A stretch of 64,000 nucleotides of DNA from Apoda limacodes (GCA_946406115.1 OX291543.1:24392815-24456814); one strand, 5' to 3'; positions 37,157 to 49,255 are shown, numbered from the stretch's first letter. A program made the numbers and translations. The notes: generated by a model not told the origin, from the sequence alone.

Positions 37157-37260
37157 GCATGAAACACGTCTATACAAAATTAGTTACTCTTTTATGGGGC
37201 AATGTATAATCTTTTAGAACAAAGTTCCTAATAATATTTCAAAGCTATCAATAAGTAAAT
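37157..37260 (+). mobile_element. Non-LTR retrotransposon RT, segment 3 of 3
   Basis: The host RT resumes after the GCAT duplication: YKISYSFMGQCIIF, a stop, then NKVPNNISKLS, the C-terminal pattern of CR1/jockey-like ORF2 proteins. The sequence fades after about 37260. Confidence 0.65.
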
Positions 37261-39511
37261 TCTAGTTCTAATTTGACTAGTTAATCAAATATGGTATTTA
37301 GGCCAAACTTTTCTCACAAGATTTTATGCAGAGATATAATGGAAACTAAAACGCTGGAGATCAATTAAAAGACATCTGCCAGGACCTGCTTTCCATACAC
37401 TTCTGCAACCGTGAACTATGGAGCACTTTCCTTATTTTAATAATGAACTCTGAAATTCACACAAAATCTACAGGATTTGTAATCAAAATAACACAATAAA
37501 GAGCTACGAACTGCGTAGTAGACTATCGGCGAAATGCGATTTGGACGAACTGCGTATTGGACCGACGGCTACTAAATCGTCATTTTTACAGTCACAATAG
37601 TCGAGTTAGTATGACAATGTAAAAAAAATATTAGTGTACCCAAGTTTACTAAGGGCACCTTATCAGCCTCATACGTGCCTACGGTTTAGCCTAAATACTT
37701 TAGGCTTAACCAGTTTGGCCTAGGCCGAACTGATTTTGAATTATCATTCAAGTAAATAAATGCTTAAAATTAAAAGGCAATAAATTAGATAAGCAATATT
37801 TATTCACACATAGGCTACATAATTGAAAAAAAAAAAACAATATTGATTAAAAGTGACACAACACTTGTACAAAACTACACAGAGAAAAATAATATTGTTC
37901 CAATTAAAATCCTGTTTTTCAAAATGCGTTTATACTAAATACTATTTATTTCAACATTTTTTGTCTAAAAATTACAAAACAATTGTAGCAAGTGACTTGT
38001 TTTAAATATGTAGGTAATTTTTAATATGTAAATAGCTTTAGTTCTCCTTTTGCGTTAGTACTTCAAAATTACTGTTATTTATATATCCATGCAAGAACCA
38101 AGCCAAACTTATTTACTTTAACATACCGGTTTTTCACAATCACATTTCTCTAAAATTTGGTATTTGAAAAATTTACATAAAGAAAAATAGAAGATGTCAA
38201 GACAGTTTTTGAAATGTAAAGATCACAAAAAGAGGTGAAAAAATATCAAAAAAGTGGCAAAGAATGGAATTTTAAATAGTGCCGTTATTTCATAAATAAG
38301 GAAATCAGTAAAGAAGAAAGGCTATTGATTTTAAAAAGAAGCGGAATTTATTAAGGATTGTATTTTTTTATTCTTGGTTCTAGAGTAACACCACACACCC
38401 TAGACTACATACCGGTAACAAGTTTTTTAATAACTTGAACTATTGACATCACCTAACCGTTTATATTCCTGCCTACGACGAATTTCGCCATATTGAGCGT
38501 ATTTTTATAGATTTTCAAAAGCCGGCGATGGTTTTGATATGCTGGACTTGATCGCGTTTTCAACAATTGGTAAAAACATATGTAAAAGAAATTACACCCT
38601 ATCTCGAAAGCTCTACTTACTTAAAACTTTTGCGCTAGGTACAATCAACGAGAAAAAGCAGAAGTTCGGTAATTTGTGATAATTACCGAATATTAGAATT
38701 TATCACGGAAATATAGAAAATAGTAACAAAAAATTGTAAAAAGTGATAGCATAACAAAAACTATAATAAATTTAAATAACGTATTCACGAAAATCTTTTA
38801 TTTCATTTTCCCGTGGGAAAAAGATCTCGACACAATGAAAATTTAAGTAGATTTTATTAATTTCAAAAAATAAAAACAAAAAAATTGTTTTATTCTTTTC
38901 CGTAAATTATAATTTGTACTTCGGATTACAAATCCTATTAAACTTTCTTCGAATTAAAAAGTAGGGTAATTAATATCAACATATAAAGCTTACTAAAGAT
39001 TACAAAAAGTTTTATTAAAGTGGACAGATAACACTACTTACAGTGAAGGCCAATTAACGTTTACAAACACCTTTCTAAGAATTAGTGAAGTTTACTAATA
39101 ACAAACATCATATCGTACCGCTACGAATCAAGGTCAACGTTACGCATCCTACATTGCGCTCTCGAAGTTCTTTTGGTATTTCGCATACATACAAACCGAA
39201 TCGCAAGTTAAGTAGACAAAGGCGTTCTCTAGGCATAACTCCTCAACTGGCGGGGAATTCCCCTATACCGCCGCTCCCCAAATTCCACAATTAGTGCCCT
39301 GAGCTGAACTGTGACGCACCTTCCGCCGCAGCCCTTCATGTACCAGGTACACGGACCAGTTATCAACCGTACGCTCAGCATCAAAGAGCTTCATCAGGGC
39401 CTATCGGTGTAATTAAGGCTTATTGTAAACACTTGAGACTTGTTTTTAGTAAACAGCACTGTTATTCCAACAAGAGTAGTTTTATTCCTGTTAGCAAATA
39501 CAATAAAGTAC
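37261..39511. other. Intergenic, no gene recognised
   Basis: AT-rich sequence. At 37500-37740 there are degenerate phrases (GAACTGCGTA, AAATGCGATTTGGAC, TTTAGCCTAAATAC) that recur in the window near 48600 and 56100. At 39040-39510 a more GC-rich stretch (frame 39085-39294) ends in a segment looking like a terminal repeat of a retroelement (GTAAACACTTGAGACTTG and CAACAAGAGTAG), but no partner repeat was found. Confidence 0.45.
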
Positions 39512-39802
39512 CTGGAGGACCGAGCAAATGCTCGGTTTTTTTTAAACAGCGCCATCTATTGTCAAGTAGCTTAAGCATTGCTTAATAATGCTACCTCTTG
39601 TCAAATAGCTTAAGTGTTGCTTATTACTACTCGCCAATAGATGTCAGGAAGAGTCATACTTTTCAGTTTATCACTGCCTTATAAACACGGATAAAACAAC
39701 GTTTTCTAAAAAAGAAACCTAGCTAGATCAATTTATCGACCCCGAAAACCCCTACATACTAAATTTCATGAAAATCGATGGAGCCGTTTCTGAGATTCAG
39801 AT

Positions 39803-39842
<40 letters not shown>

Positions 39843-39880
39843 CAAGAATTGCTCGTTTAAAGGTATTAGATAACACTTAT
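39512..39880 (-). repeat. Interspersed repeat, copy 2 (inverted relative to 16163-16691)
   Basis: Plus-strand order is CCTGGAGGACCGAGC, CAGCGCCATCTATTGTCAAG, a (TA)n run at about 39803-39829, and ACAAGAATTGCTCGTTTAAA. It is the inverse of copy 1. Confidence 0.75.
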
Positions 39881-40778
39881 TGATAACCGTCAAAGTAATT
39901 TACTTGATCTCGGAATTACGAATATTTTAGTGATTATTAGTATTATTTACTTGTAGCTACTAAAGTTTTTTCTCCGTGTATGTAATAAAATCAGTTCTTC
40001 TTAGTGTTATGTATTCTGACTGACTAACATAAATAATTTTGCATAAAATATGACCATCATATCTTCGGACAGTTATGCATTGATTTTGTTTCCATCAACT
40101 AAGGTGAACAAAATAAAAATACTATGTTTTCAATTATTACTTAATAACACTGGCACTTAAGACTGACATTTAGTCTACGAGGCTTATCTAATATTGCTCC
40201 AATATGTTTCTTTATATATTTTTATATATTTATACCTACATTTTAATTTGTTCATTATTTTCTTAATATCTATTATCAGATATTTAAGCAATAGGGATAC
40301 GTTAAATGTTTATATATTCTGTGATGAGTCTGTTATAAAACTACAGTTTTTTATTTATACATGACGAAAAAATAAGGACCTATTTGAACGGGCAATTTAA
40401 ATAAAATTTGTACTTGAATATTCTTGACATCAAACTTGAAATTTGAAAACACAAAATGATTTACTTTTTAATGATTTCAAAAGTTAAAAAATCATTAAAT
40501 TTGCCTCTACCTACTCTTTGACAGACGGACGGACGGACAGTGAGAGTGAGTTAGTGTTAAACCCCCTAAATCATCCCCCCCTCATATACGTTGATGCAGC
40601 TACTCTTGTCTAATAGAACTAAATGGAGACGTAAATTTCTACTGACGACATACGGTTCGCATAAGGTTTGGATTGGTTATAGAGCTATAAAAATTAAAAG
40701 GTTAATTTTTTTTTTCCAAATCGGATTGGAAAACTTTTAATGGCATAAAATGTCAGAAATTGTAATCGCATTTGTTAT

Positions 40779-41003
40779 GGTGGCTTCTCACGGATCATGT
40801 CGCACCAGCTCACGCCAAGGCGCTGTTGAAGTTCTGCCGGCACCTGTGCCATCGAAGGTTATACTCTGAAGGCTCGTCGAATACACTACGTGTCGGTTAC
40901 CACAAAGACGCAGCGCGGGTAGGCCTACAGCACAATCACGCCTTAACAAATCGGAGCGGCGACGTGTGGTAGCCCGTGAAATTACAGGCCGTGAGAAGCC
41001 ACC
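40779..41003. mobile_element. 225-bp MITE-like element with 15-bp inverted repeats
   Basis: GGTGGCTTCTCACGG (40779-40793) pairs exactly with CCGTGAGAAGCCACC (40989-41003). The interior is clearly GC-richer than its surroundings. A TTA follows the right end and a GTTAT precedes the left end, so a TTA duplication with one extra base is possible. The open frame inside is incidental. Confidence 0.7.
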
Positions 41004-41384
41004 TTAGCATGTTGAATCGTCTACTTAATCTGGAGTACGACCTAAATAACTTTGCACGTAGTAAAATGCGAAATCATAATTCAATGGTATATTATTTTGT
41101 TCCCCTCAATCACAGTGGTACCACTGCCACGCAGAAACTTACGGGACGCGTACATTAGAAATAAGGTCGTCTAAAATTTCAGACCCTTGCCAAATTAAAA
41201 TGGGACCAATCCGCGGGTTAACCCATTCATATATATAAATATTGTTACACTCTGTTCTTAATCCGCAAAGATATCGCGTAACACACATACAAAAAAAAGA
41301 ACATACAGACGAATTGAGAACCTCCTCCTTTTTTTGGAAGTCGGTTAAAAATGCGGCCATTTAGGTACAGAAGAATTATATATG

Positions 41385-42375
41385 TGTCGTAGGATAATCA
41401 AAAAAAGAAAACGGATTGTTGCGAAAATCCTAGGACATTCTCAAACGACTAAAATAACAATGAGTTTCGTAACATTCCGAGCTATTTTTAGGATTATTGC
41501 AAATAACCGAGTTTATTTTAGGATAACCGCGAATAACTACTCACATTTCGTAAATCGTGAGCACTAATTGATTGGTATGAACGTTATAAACTAACAGAAG
41601 TACCTATTGGCTAATGACTACATTTCTGATTTATCATCGACTTTTTTTATAGACAAATGGTTTTATCTAGTGTTTATAGTTATTTAACTTTGTTTTACTA
41701 AAAAAGAAAACCGATTGTCAATGTAGACTTAGGTGCGTGATGCCTTCGTCGTTGTTTATTAACACTACAGGAGTACACGCTTTTTCTTAAGAAGGCTTAG
41801 GTCATAGTCTACCGCACTGGTCCAGTGAGAATTGGCAAACGCTGACGAGATAGCAGTCACTCCACTTTTAATTTTTTTTAATCCGCCTATAAGGTCTCTG
41901 ACTTAGCTTAACTACTGCTCTTATATGAAAACAGCTAGGACCGACAGTTTAAAGTGTGTCCTCCGAAACACGGCAGACCTCAAAAAATATGTTGTTTCCG
42001 AAAGATAAATTTCACTGGGCAATGAGGTTACTATTTTATGTTAAAATTTTTTAAATTTAATTATTTCTTCTGAATTCATAAATGTTTCCTTGCCACTTCC
42101 TTACTTCTCTAACTCTATAGTTCTTTATGAAGAACCATCTAGGTGCTGACCAGACAAAAAGAAGATGTTGTAAATCGTAACTTATCCCACGCAATCACCT
42201 ATCAAATTTCGATTCATCCTAAAGCGAACTCGGTTTTTTGCAATAATCCTAATTATAGCTCGGAGGATTACAAAATTCATTCCGTCGTCATTCATTCATT
42301 CATTCAATCATCCGGTCGTTTGCAAAGGTCCTAGGATTTTTGCAATGGTCCGTTTTTTTCGATTATCTTACGACA
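41385..42375. mobile_element. 991-bp element with long inverted repeats
   Basis: The element begins TGTCGTAGGATAATC and ends GATTATCTTACGACA. The left arm (41385-41525) and right arm (42213-42375) are similar over their whole length: both contain AAATCCTAGGACNTT, CAAACGAC, CCGAGCTAT, AGGATTATTGCAAA and ACCGAGTT. The right arm has a (CATT)n expansion at about 42290-42306. Flanks are TATA-rich, so the target duplication is unclear. The interior codes for nothing recognisable, and the superfamily is unknown to me. Confidence 0.7.
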
Positions 42376-42424
42376 TATATATAAAGTATATATAAGATAT
42401 ATATATATATATATATATATAGAC
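42376..42424. repeat. (AT)n microsatellite
   Basis: Alternating TA/AT runs next to the long-inverted-repeat element. Confidence 0.8.
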
Positions 42425-42862
42425 GTCCTGTTCACTATAAAGACTTTTTGGTAATTTATATTAGGTACTATACTTACCCAGAAAAAAGTTAATAACACTT
42501 TGTTCATTTCGATGTAATATTTGTTTTCTCATCTGATTCCGATGTAACTCAAGGAAAATCATCTAAATCTAAATTCAGTAACAAGCTTTTAGACGATTTA
42601 AGTTATAATGGGAAAACTTTTAAATTGAAGATGAATGTGAATTATTGCAAGTTCACTCATATTGTACCTACTACAAGTTCTAGTATAAGGTCTAAACTCC
42701 TTTTTAGGGTTACGTACCCAAAGGGTGAAAGGGTCCCGTTTACTAAGACTTTGCTGTCCGTCCGTCTGTCCGTCTGTCACCAGGCTGTATCTCATGAACC
42801 GTGATAGTTACACAGTTGACATTTTCACAGATGTAGGTATTCCTGTTGCCGCTATAACAAGA

Positions 42863-43458
42863 AAAACTAAAAACCGGCCAAGTGCGAGTTGGACTCGCGC
42901 TCCGAGGGTTACGTACCTACCACCATTTATGTAATCTACAAACAGAAACAAAAATATTTTTATATTTGAGTTGATTGAATGAAAGGTAATTTGCTGTTTA
43001 CGATTAATGACGTATTAAAAAAAACTACTTACTAGATCTCGTTCAAACCAATTTTCGGTGGAAGTTTGCATGGTAATGTACATCATATATTTTTTAAGTT
43101 ATATCATTCCCTTATTTAAGAAGTTACGCGGGGGGGACACACATTTTACCTCTCGCGCAAACTATTTAGTTTAGAAAAAAAAGATAGAGACCTCAATATC
43201 ATTTTTGAAGACCTATCCATACATACAATTTTTGACTTTCAGTTTTAAGTATGGGAAACCCCAAAAATTTATAGTTTTTTTTCAATTTTTGTGTGAAAAT
43301 CTTAATGCGGTTCACAGAATACATCTACTTACGAAGTTTCAACAGTATAATTCTTATAGTTTCGAAAACAAGTGGCTGTGACATACGGACGGACGGACAG
43401 ACAGACATGACGAATCTATAAGGGTTCCCTTCTTGCCATTTGGCTACGGAACCCTAAA
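42863..43458 (+). repeat. SINE-like lepidopteran repeat
   Basis: It starts AAACCGGCCAAGTGCGAGTT, runs through TGACATACGGACGGACGGAC, and ends GGCTACGGAACCCTAAAAAA. A related piece precedes it at 42705-42860 (GTTACGTACCCAAAGGGTGA, TCCGTCCGTCTGTCCGTCTG). These are landmarks of an abundant lepidopteran family. Confidence 0.65.
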
Positions 43459-43660
43459 AAACAGAATAAAATAAACATTTAAGGGAGCTCCCATACAACA
43501 TATGAGATTTTTTTGCTCGTTTTTGATAACGATTGTCGATATTGATAACTGCAACAGTCTACCTGAAATATTCACAGAATATTTAGTTATATATTCACTT
43601 TAAAAATAAATAATTTAATTTGAATAAAACAAATATTTAGGGAATTTTGCCGTTTTATAG

Positions 43661-44130
43661 ATAACTAGATTTTGCCAGCGGCTCCGCCCGCCCTAAATTT
43701 GGTTATCGGCCAAGTTTCATCCCGAACCATCGAGTGGTTAAAGTGAGACTGAGTAGCAAACATCCAAACTTTCGCATTTGTAAAATGAATAAGTTAATTA
43801 GTTGATTTATAAGTTTTTGCCAGCGGCTCGTCCCGCCCTTAATTCGGTTATCGGCGTGAAACTCCTTAATTAACTCCAATTAATTAATTAATTAGTTATA
43901 CTAATGAATGTCTATAGCATGCTATAGGTGCAGCAATAGTTCTTTTATATCTCTGTTATAGTTATTCCCGCATGAACTTTTGAATTTTTAGGCATAAATA
44001 GCCTATATTCTATTCCAGGACCTAACCTATATGTATGTCAAGTTTTATCCCGATCCGTCCAGTGGTTGAAGCGTGATTGAGTAACAAACATCCAGACATA
44101 CATACAAACTTTCACGTTTATAATATAAGT
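43661..44130 (+). repeat. Lepidopteran repeat, two partial copies in tandem
   Basis: TTTTGCCAGCGGCTCC occurs at 43672 and GTTTTTGCCAGCGGCTCG at about 43813, followed by GAGTAACAAACATCCAGACA and a TTATAATATAAGTAGGAT end. An inverted piece of the other family (GACTCGCACTTGGCCGGTTT) abuts at 44131-44185. Confidence 0.6.
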
Positions 44131-44929
44131 AGGATGGAACGGAACCCTTCGTGCGCGAGTCCGACTCGCACTTGGCCGGTTTTTTGTTACTTGTTATTTT
44201 TTGTTCATAAAATTCCGTCCTCAAAAACGAGAAAATTATGATTTAGGCTGAAACAAAAATATAGTTTAACCTCTCTTTTTTTACTGACGTGAATTTGATG
44301 AACGTCTTCCTGCAAATTAGAGCCGTAAGTTGGTTTCGGAACTCTGTAATGAAACATTACTTAGGTACAACAAAACTTAGGTGATATCCAGGGTCTGTCA
44401 TGACAAGGCAACACTAGCCACGACAAGTCAAGTTTGTTTATCAGCTGACTAAATTTTATAATTAAAATAGTAAAATAGCTTAGTTTTCTAACAATAAATA
44501 TAACTTTAAAGTGTGTAATTAAAGTTTGGTCTCTTGCGTGTTGAATATCGGCTTGTAAGCAGCGTCAACCCGTACCGGTCAATTGTCACTGGAGAGGATT
44601 TGGAAAAACAACCGTTTCCCGGGAAGTACGGGGAAATAACGGCTCACCATGTGTGAGTTACACGTGAGCAACATCCATCTTACACATAACCTTGGTAACA
44701 GTGCCACTTTGTTGGACGTAAAGTGGGAACAAAATAGATGACAACTACATTTTTTCCTTCGACATATTTACACGTAAACACTACCAGTTCGTACCCCAGT
44801 GTGAACCATACTTCTGTTACCTGCCTGTATTAAAATCTAACATAACTTACCATTACTCTTTTGGCAATAGAATCAAAGTAGTAGTAAGTTACTTATAGTA
44901 ACTATTCACATTTTGTATTAAATAAAACA

Positions 44930-45240
44930 AATCAACTATTCCCTAAAAATTAACCAACTGGCCAGTCCAGATCCACTTCTACTTGTACTTTCATACCAAA
45001 GTGAAGATGATGACTCGCAAGGCAATCATTCAGAGTGTTGGGGAGAAACTGATGGTTCTCAAGGAGCTAAAGTCGTTGAGAAAACTTTGTGTTAAATTAT
45101 TTCGGATTCTCATGCAGATGCCTGAGTCTCAAAAGTAGACTGGCTGATTTGCATTTAAAAATGGATATGCTTGGTCAACGTGACAGTTTGCAGGATATCA
45201 TAGAAAATTTTAAGCAGTGTACATTAAACAAGCTTTAAAT
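44930..45240 (+). pseudogene. Unidentified decayed coding sequence
   Basis: One frame reads QLASPDPLLLVLSYQSEDDD, continues with an acidic/serine-rich stretch through SECWGETDGSQGAKVVEKTL, has an in-frame stop, continues IISDSHADA, then after a single-base shift reads LSLKSRLADLHLKMDMLGQ and RDSLQDIIENFKQCTLNKL to a stop. The last part looks like a coiled coil. The coding-like composition across one stop and one shift suggests a dead gene copy. An AATAAA-like stretch and a repeat tail follow at 45305-45340. I cannot name the parent gene. Confidence 0.4.
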
Positions 45241-46007
45241 AGTATTGTGGAGCTCTAAGAAGAACTATCGATGGTCAACAGGTGAATTGTCAACTTGAGG
45301 GTAAAAATAAAGTAATTTGAAAATAAAACCGACTTCAAATCTGTTATTTACTAAAAATTGTGAAAAAAAAGTTTCAAAAAGTCTAAAGTAAATATGCCAA
45401 TTATTTTTAGAGGTCGGCGCCAGCCTTATTATTTGATATAAACATTTATAGATTTATAAACTTACTAGAATTTTCCTGCGACTACAAACTTTGTACCCTG
45501 AATGATTCTACAAAAAACGTTGAAACACGTCACTCTTATTACGCGATGTTTTTGGCAAATGTCAGCCAATTTTAATGCAGGTGATCCCCTAAATACTAAA
45601 AAATAAATAAAAAAATGCAGCGACTTCAAAATCCGCTGTACAGGTATATACTAATAAAAACCGCCTGCTATCTTTAGGTACCTATTTACTTACTGCACGT
45701 TTTTAGCAATCGACTTTCGATTTTTAATTCGGTTTTGAAGTCAGTGTACCTAATTGTGTATGTACATACTATGTACGTGCGAATTAAACGATACCAGAGC
45801 TTGGAAGGGTGACCACACGGAACAGTGAAAGTCACTTTTGCAGAATATCTAACTATTGTTTTCATAAAATATCGTTCCATTTGGCAACATTAACAATGGG
45901 TAGGTATAAGCATAAATACGATTGTAATTTATTAATTCCGACGTTAAATACCGAGTGGATTTATCGAGACATGCTTAATATTGTGTGAGTGTCTCAAAGT
46001 GTCAGTC

Positions 46008-48223
46008 ATGGTGGCTAAAGTTTTTTTACTGTTATTATTTTTTATTTGGAGAGGTAAGTTGATAAATCTTTAGAGAGCGATATATCTATATGCTACGGAA
46101 TTGTTTCAACATTTCTGATGCTGAGCGGATATTGCAGAAAAATTCTTAATATATCAATGCACTATTTAACTTACGTATCCTTGTTACGAATCATAATCGG
46201 GGTAGGGTTTCGTGGCATGCTCGACGGGATTTGGACTGAGGCTGCACGGTCGCCATTCCATGCGGCTAATTGAGGATAAAGAGACCAACATACTTATTAA
46301 GGATTTCTTCCACGTATCTTTTCCTATTCAGTGTGCCGTTTTTGATCAGCACTAGCTTTGTGTGACATTTCGTAAAAAATCCAGTTCGATATAGTACCGA
46401 GCTTTGTGTGACATTTCGTAAAAAATCCAGTTCAGAGTAGTACCGAGCTACCACCGGAAGCAACACTGTATTTTCATTATTAGTGTTTATTTTGTGAACG
46501 TGTCAGTATTTTTGCTGAAATAACCAATAATTTCTTCACAAACATATCAATTTTTATCAATGCAGGTAAACCATATAAATTATAAACGAACAAAAAGTCT
46601 TTACAAAAATGTTCTTAGAAAACTGAATTTAGAAGATATAACTCTGACATTACGTAATTATCTCGGCTCGGTCCTTTTAGGACATTTTACCGAAGAAAAT
46701 TTTACGTTTATTTTTGTGTCTTCTCTCAATTTTTTTTAAGTTTGGATGATGGCCGCCATTTCGAGAAATTTTCAAGATGGTGGACATTAGTGATTTTATT
46801 TGTGTTTTGAACGTAAAAAAAAAAAAATTATTGTTTTACGTGTTTTTTTAGAGGAGCTAGAAGCTTCTTGTTTAGCAATAGACATCTACAGGCTAAGATG
46901 ATGATTTCAATGATTAAGATCGTTTGGACATTGTTATTAAAATTGTGTATTTTGTTAGTTCCAGCGCAGACATACGAAAGCAAATTGGAAGGAAATTACT
47001 TTACAATAAATTCAGCAGGTGACAAGAATGAAGGATCTCCGAAACCTAATGTTCAAAGAGCTGTTCCAATTAATTTGATCTCACAACTATACGAAAATAC
47101 ACGAAATAATAAAGCTCAGCCTTGTAGAAGAAGATTTAATCCAGACAACATTAAAATAGGTGTAGTCCAAGATCAGTGGGTACCAGGATATTCTACTCAA
47201 CTAATAAAATCAGACCCTACTTATGAAAAAGTTGAAACAGTTAACTTTGAATCTTTAAAAGACGCATGGAAAGCGCAGTCATTAAAAAACGAATTACCAA
47301 ATGAAATTAAAACTGCTGAAAATGAGGAAATAGAATCTGAAGACAGAAATGTTCCTGGGATTCACAATAATATTAATAAGGTCAGTAGAGATTGCGATAC
47401 TGAAAAACAAAAAATAAAATTGCATCCAATAGAAGAAGAAAAATATGACGATAGTTCGGAACATATCACAATTTTTGATAATCTGTCAGAAAAAGAAGTT
47501 TATGAAAATCATAATAATGATGATGATTGTGACAATAATAATAATAAAAATACTGAGGAACCTTCGTTCAGAAGATTTCTTACTGGAAAAAGTCAAAAAA
47601 TAAATTTTCCAAATAACATTAAGAGCCCACCTAGCTTGCAATCAGTATCACCAAACGTTGTACCAATAAAAAATAACGAAATAACTCAAAATGAATTACT
47701 CGATAAAAATGAGGCATATTTACAACAAAATACTAATCCAGCACTGTTAGAAGATCCCGCAAAAGGCTCTGGTGTATCAGAGTTATTTGAATCAAAAATG
47801 TTACTGTCTCAAAATTCCAACATAGTATGTTACGCGTGTAGTACACTCAGTAACCCAAGGTGCTGGGAACCAGATAAAAGAACAACCGTCAAGTATTGCA
47901 AAAAAGGACACGATGCTTGTATCAAGAAAAGTTACAATATTGACGGTAAGTAATATATTTACTGCTTTCATACATTTCGAATAAAGTTTCTAACTGAAGG
48001 TGGTAAGTCTACTTATTATTCAATGATCTTTGCAGGTACGGAAGTAGTTCTTCGAGATTGCGCAATGTCTTGTACAGAAGTAAGCACTCCTGCGATTACA
48101 CCACAGTACAAAACATGCTCAATTTGCCATAACGATCTTTGTAATGGAGCTTTTGGTATTTACAGAAATGAGATCCTATTAATGTTAAGTTTTTTTGTCA
48201 TTTTTATGAAAGTTTTAAATTGA
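46008..48223 (+). CDS. GPI-anchored Ly6/three-finger protein with long acidic N-terminal region
   Basis: The C-terminal 90 residues form a Ly6/uPAR domain, the fold of extracellular membrane-anchored modulators such as insect quiver- and boudin-type proteins. It has ten cysteines, from VCYAC to NDLCNGA, split by a phase-1 intron (donor 47946, acceptor 48035), as is usual in this family. A hydrophobic tail (ILLMLSFFVIFMKVLN) indicates a GPI anchor. Between signal peptide and domain lie about 300 residues rich in Asn, Asp, Glu and Lys. Two starts are possible. Exon 46008-46053 (MVAKVFLLLLFFIWR, strong GTAAGT donor, phase 1) fits acceptors at 46958 or 46964 and gives about 404-406 residues. The ATG at 46898, in the large exon, gives 411 residues with its own hydrophobic leader. 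The open frame back to 46868 starts with TTG and is not the start. The function is not known. Confidence 0.82.
46341..46445. repeat. Two-copy tandem repeat, 49-bp unit
   Basis: GCTTTGTGTGACATTTCGTA and the following AAAAATCCAGTTC occur twice, each followed by TAGTACCGAGCT. It lies in the putative first intron of the Ly6 gene. Confidence 0.8.
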
Positions 48224-48342
48224 ATCTCACAGCACAATTTATTAAATGTTTTCGTCTGATGATATTTTTTTCTTTTAAAAAAATATAATATCAATGTTGA
48301 CTATCAAGATGCTTGATTTAACTAAACCTTGTTAAAATATGC

Positions 48343-48348
48343 AATAAA
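48343..48348 (+). promoter_or_regulatory. Polyadenylation signal of the Ly6-type gene
   Basis: AATAAA lies 120 bp after the stop codon at 48223. Confidence 0.65.
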
Positions 48349-48879
48349 TCATTCTAAGCCAAAACTACGACAATGTTTTTATATTGTAATAATATGTTTT
48401 GCATTCATAGCGCTCTGTCAATGTCATATCAGCTGCTCATTAGAAAGAATAGCGGGTTGAGTCGCTTGTATCCACTGACTCACGGGTTCTTGACCAGATC
48501 TTCAGCTCATTTAGTGGGAAGCATTCCCAAACTACGTTTTCCACATTCGTTATCCGCCTCATACATTCCTACTGTTGGAGCCCGGCCATACCGAGTGCGA
48601 TTTGGACCACAATACTTCTTTGTTTGACGTTTGTAGGTTTCCTTCCGATGTTTTCCTATACTGAAGAGGCAGTAGTGTTAATAATCAATGTACCTAATTT
48701 AGAAATGAAGAAAGAGACACATTAATACATGCCGAGTTCGAACCACTGCCATTCAGGACGCAAGGTAAAATGGAAATCTCTTGGCCACCCTGAAAACAGA
48801 TGTGCCCCTGTTGTGAGGCATTTTGTCCCGCAGAAAGTGCCTGATGGGAATTCTCGATCGGAGTAATAAGTATTCTATA

Positions 48880-49255
48880 TTTTCAGAATTTCTTGTTATC
48901 CTTACGCCAAAATCCAGTCATTTGGTTTTGGGTAGCGGTACTGGTGAAACAGATCGATTTTTGATAATATTTTGGACTAAGAATCAATGGGAGGTATGAG
49001 CTTGGAATTTTTTTTCTCTCTATAGAGTCCTTAGTGTATCCTTCCGCAATTGTATTAGCCACCATGACGTTTTAAGATGGTTATATCCAGAGACGGCCAA
49101 AAGTGTGGCCGAAGTTCGTCTTAGGCAATGACACGTATACAAATGAGGGTCTTGGAGCTTTAGAAAAGTAGCTATTTTTCGCGGTGCTTCGCTAATTTTA
49201 TATATGCCCACAGGCTATACTGTACAACTCTCATTGTTATATTGCTAAAAAAAAT
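48880..49255 (-). pseudogene. Tyrosine recombinase remnant (Crypton-like)
   Basis: Minus-strand translation gives QPVGIYKISEAPRKIATFLK, then HLYTCHCLRRTSATLLA, the conserved His-x-x-Arg box of phage-integrase-type tyrosine recombinases. RHGG and, in another frame, NTIAEGYTKDSI follow, with the tyrosine in the position of the nucleophile. A frameshift lies between RHGG and NTIAEGY, and the N-terminal part with the first catalytic arginine is missing. Such recombinases mobilise Crypton and DIRS-like elements by cutting and rejoining DNA without a target duplication. No element ends are visible. Confidence 0.65.

Noticed and set aside
46868..46897. Ten extra residues at the start of the large Ly6 exon frame
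   Set aside because: The frame there opens with TTG, not ATG; the first ATG is at 46898.
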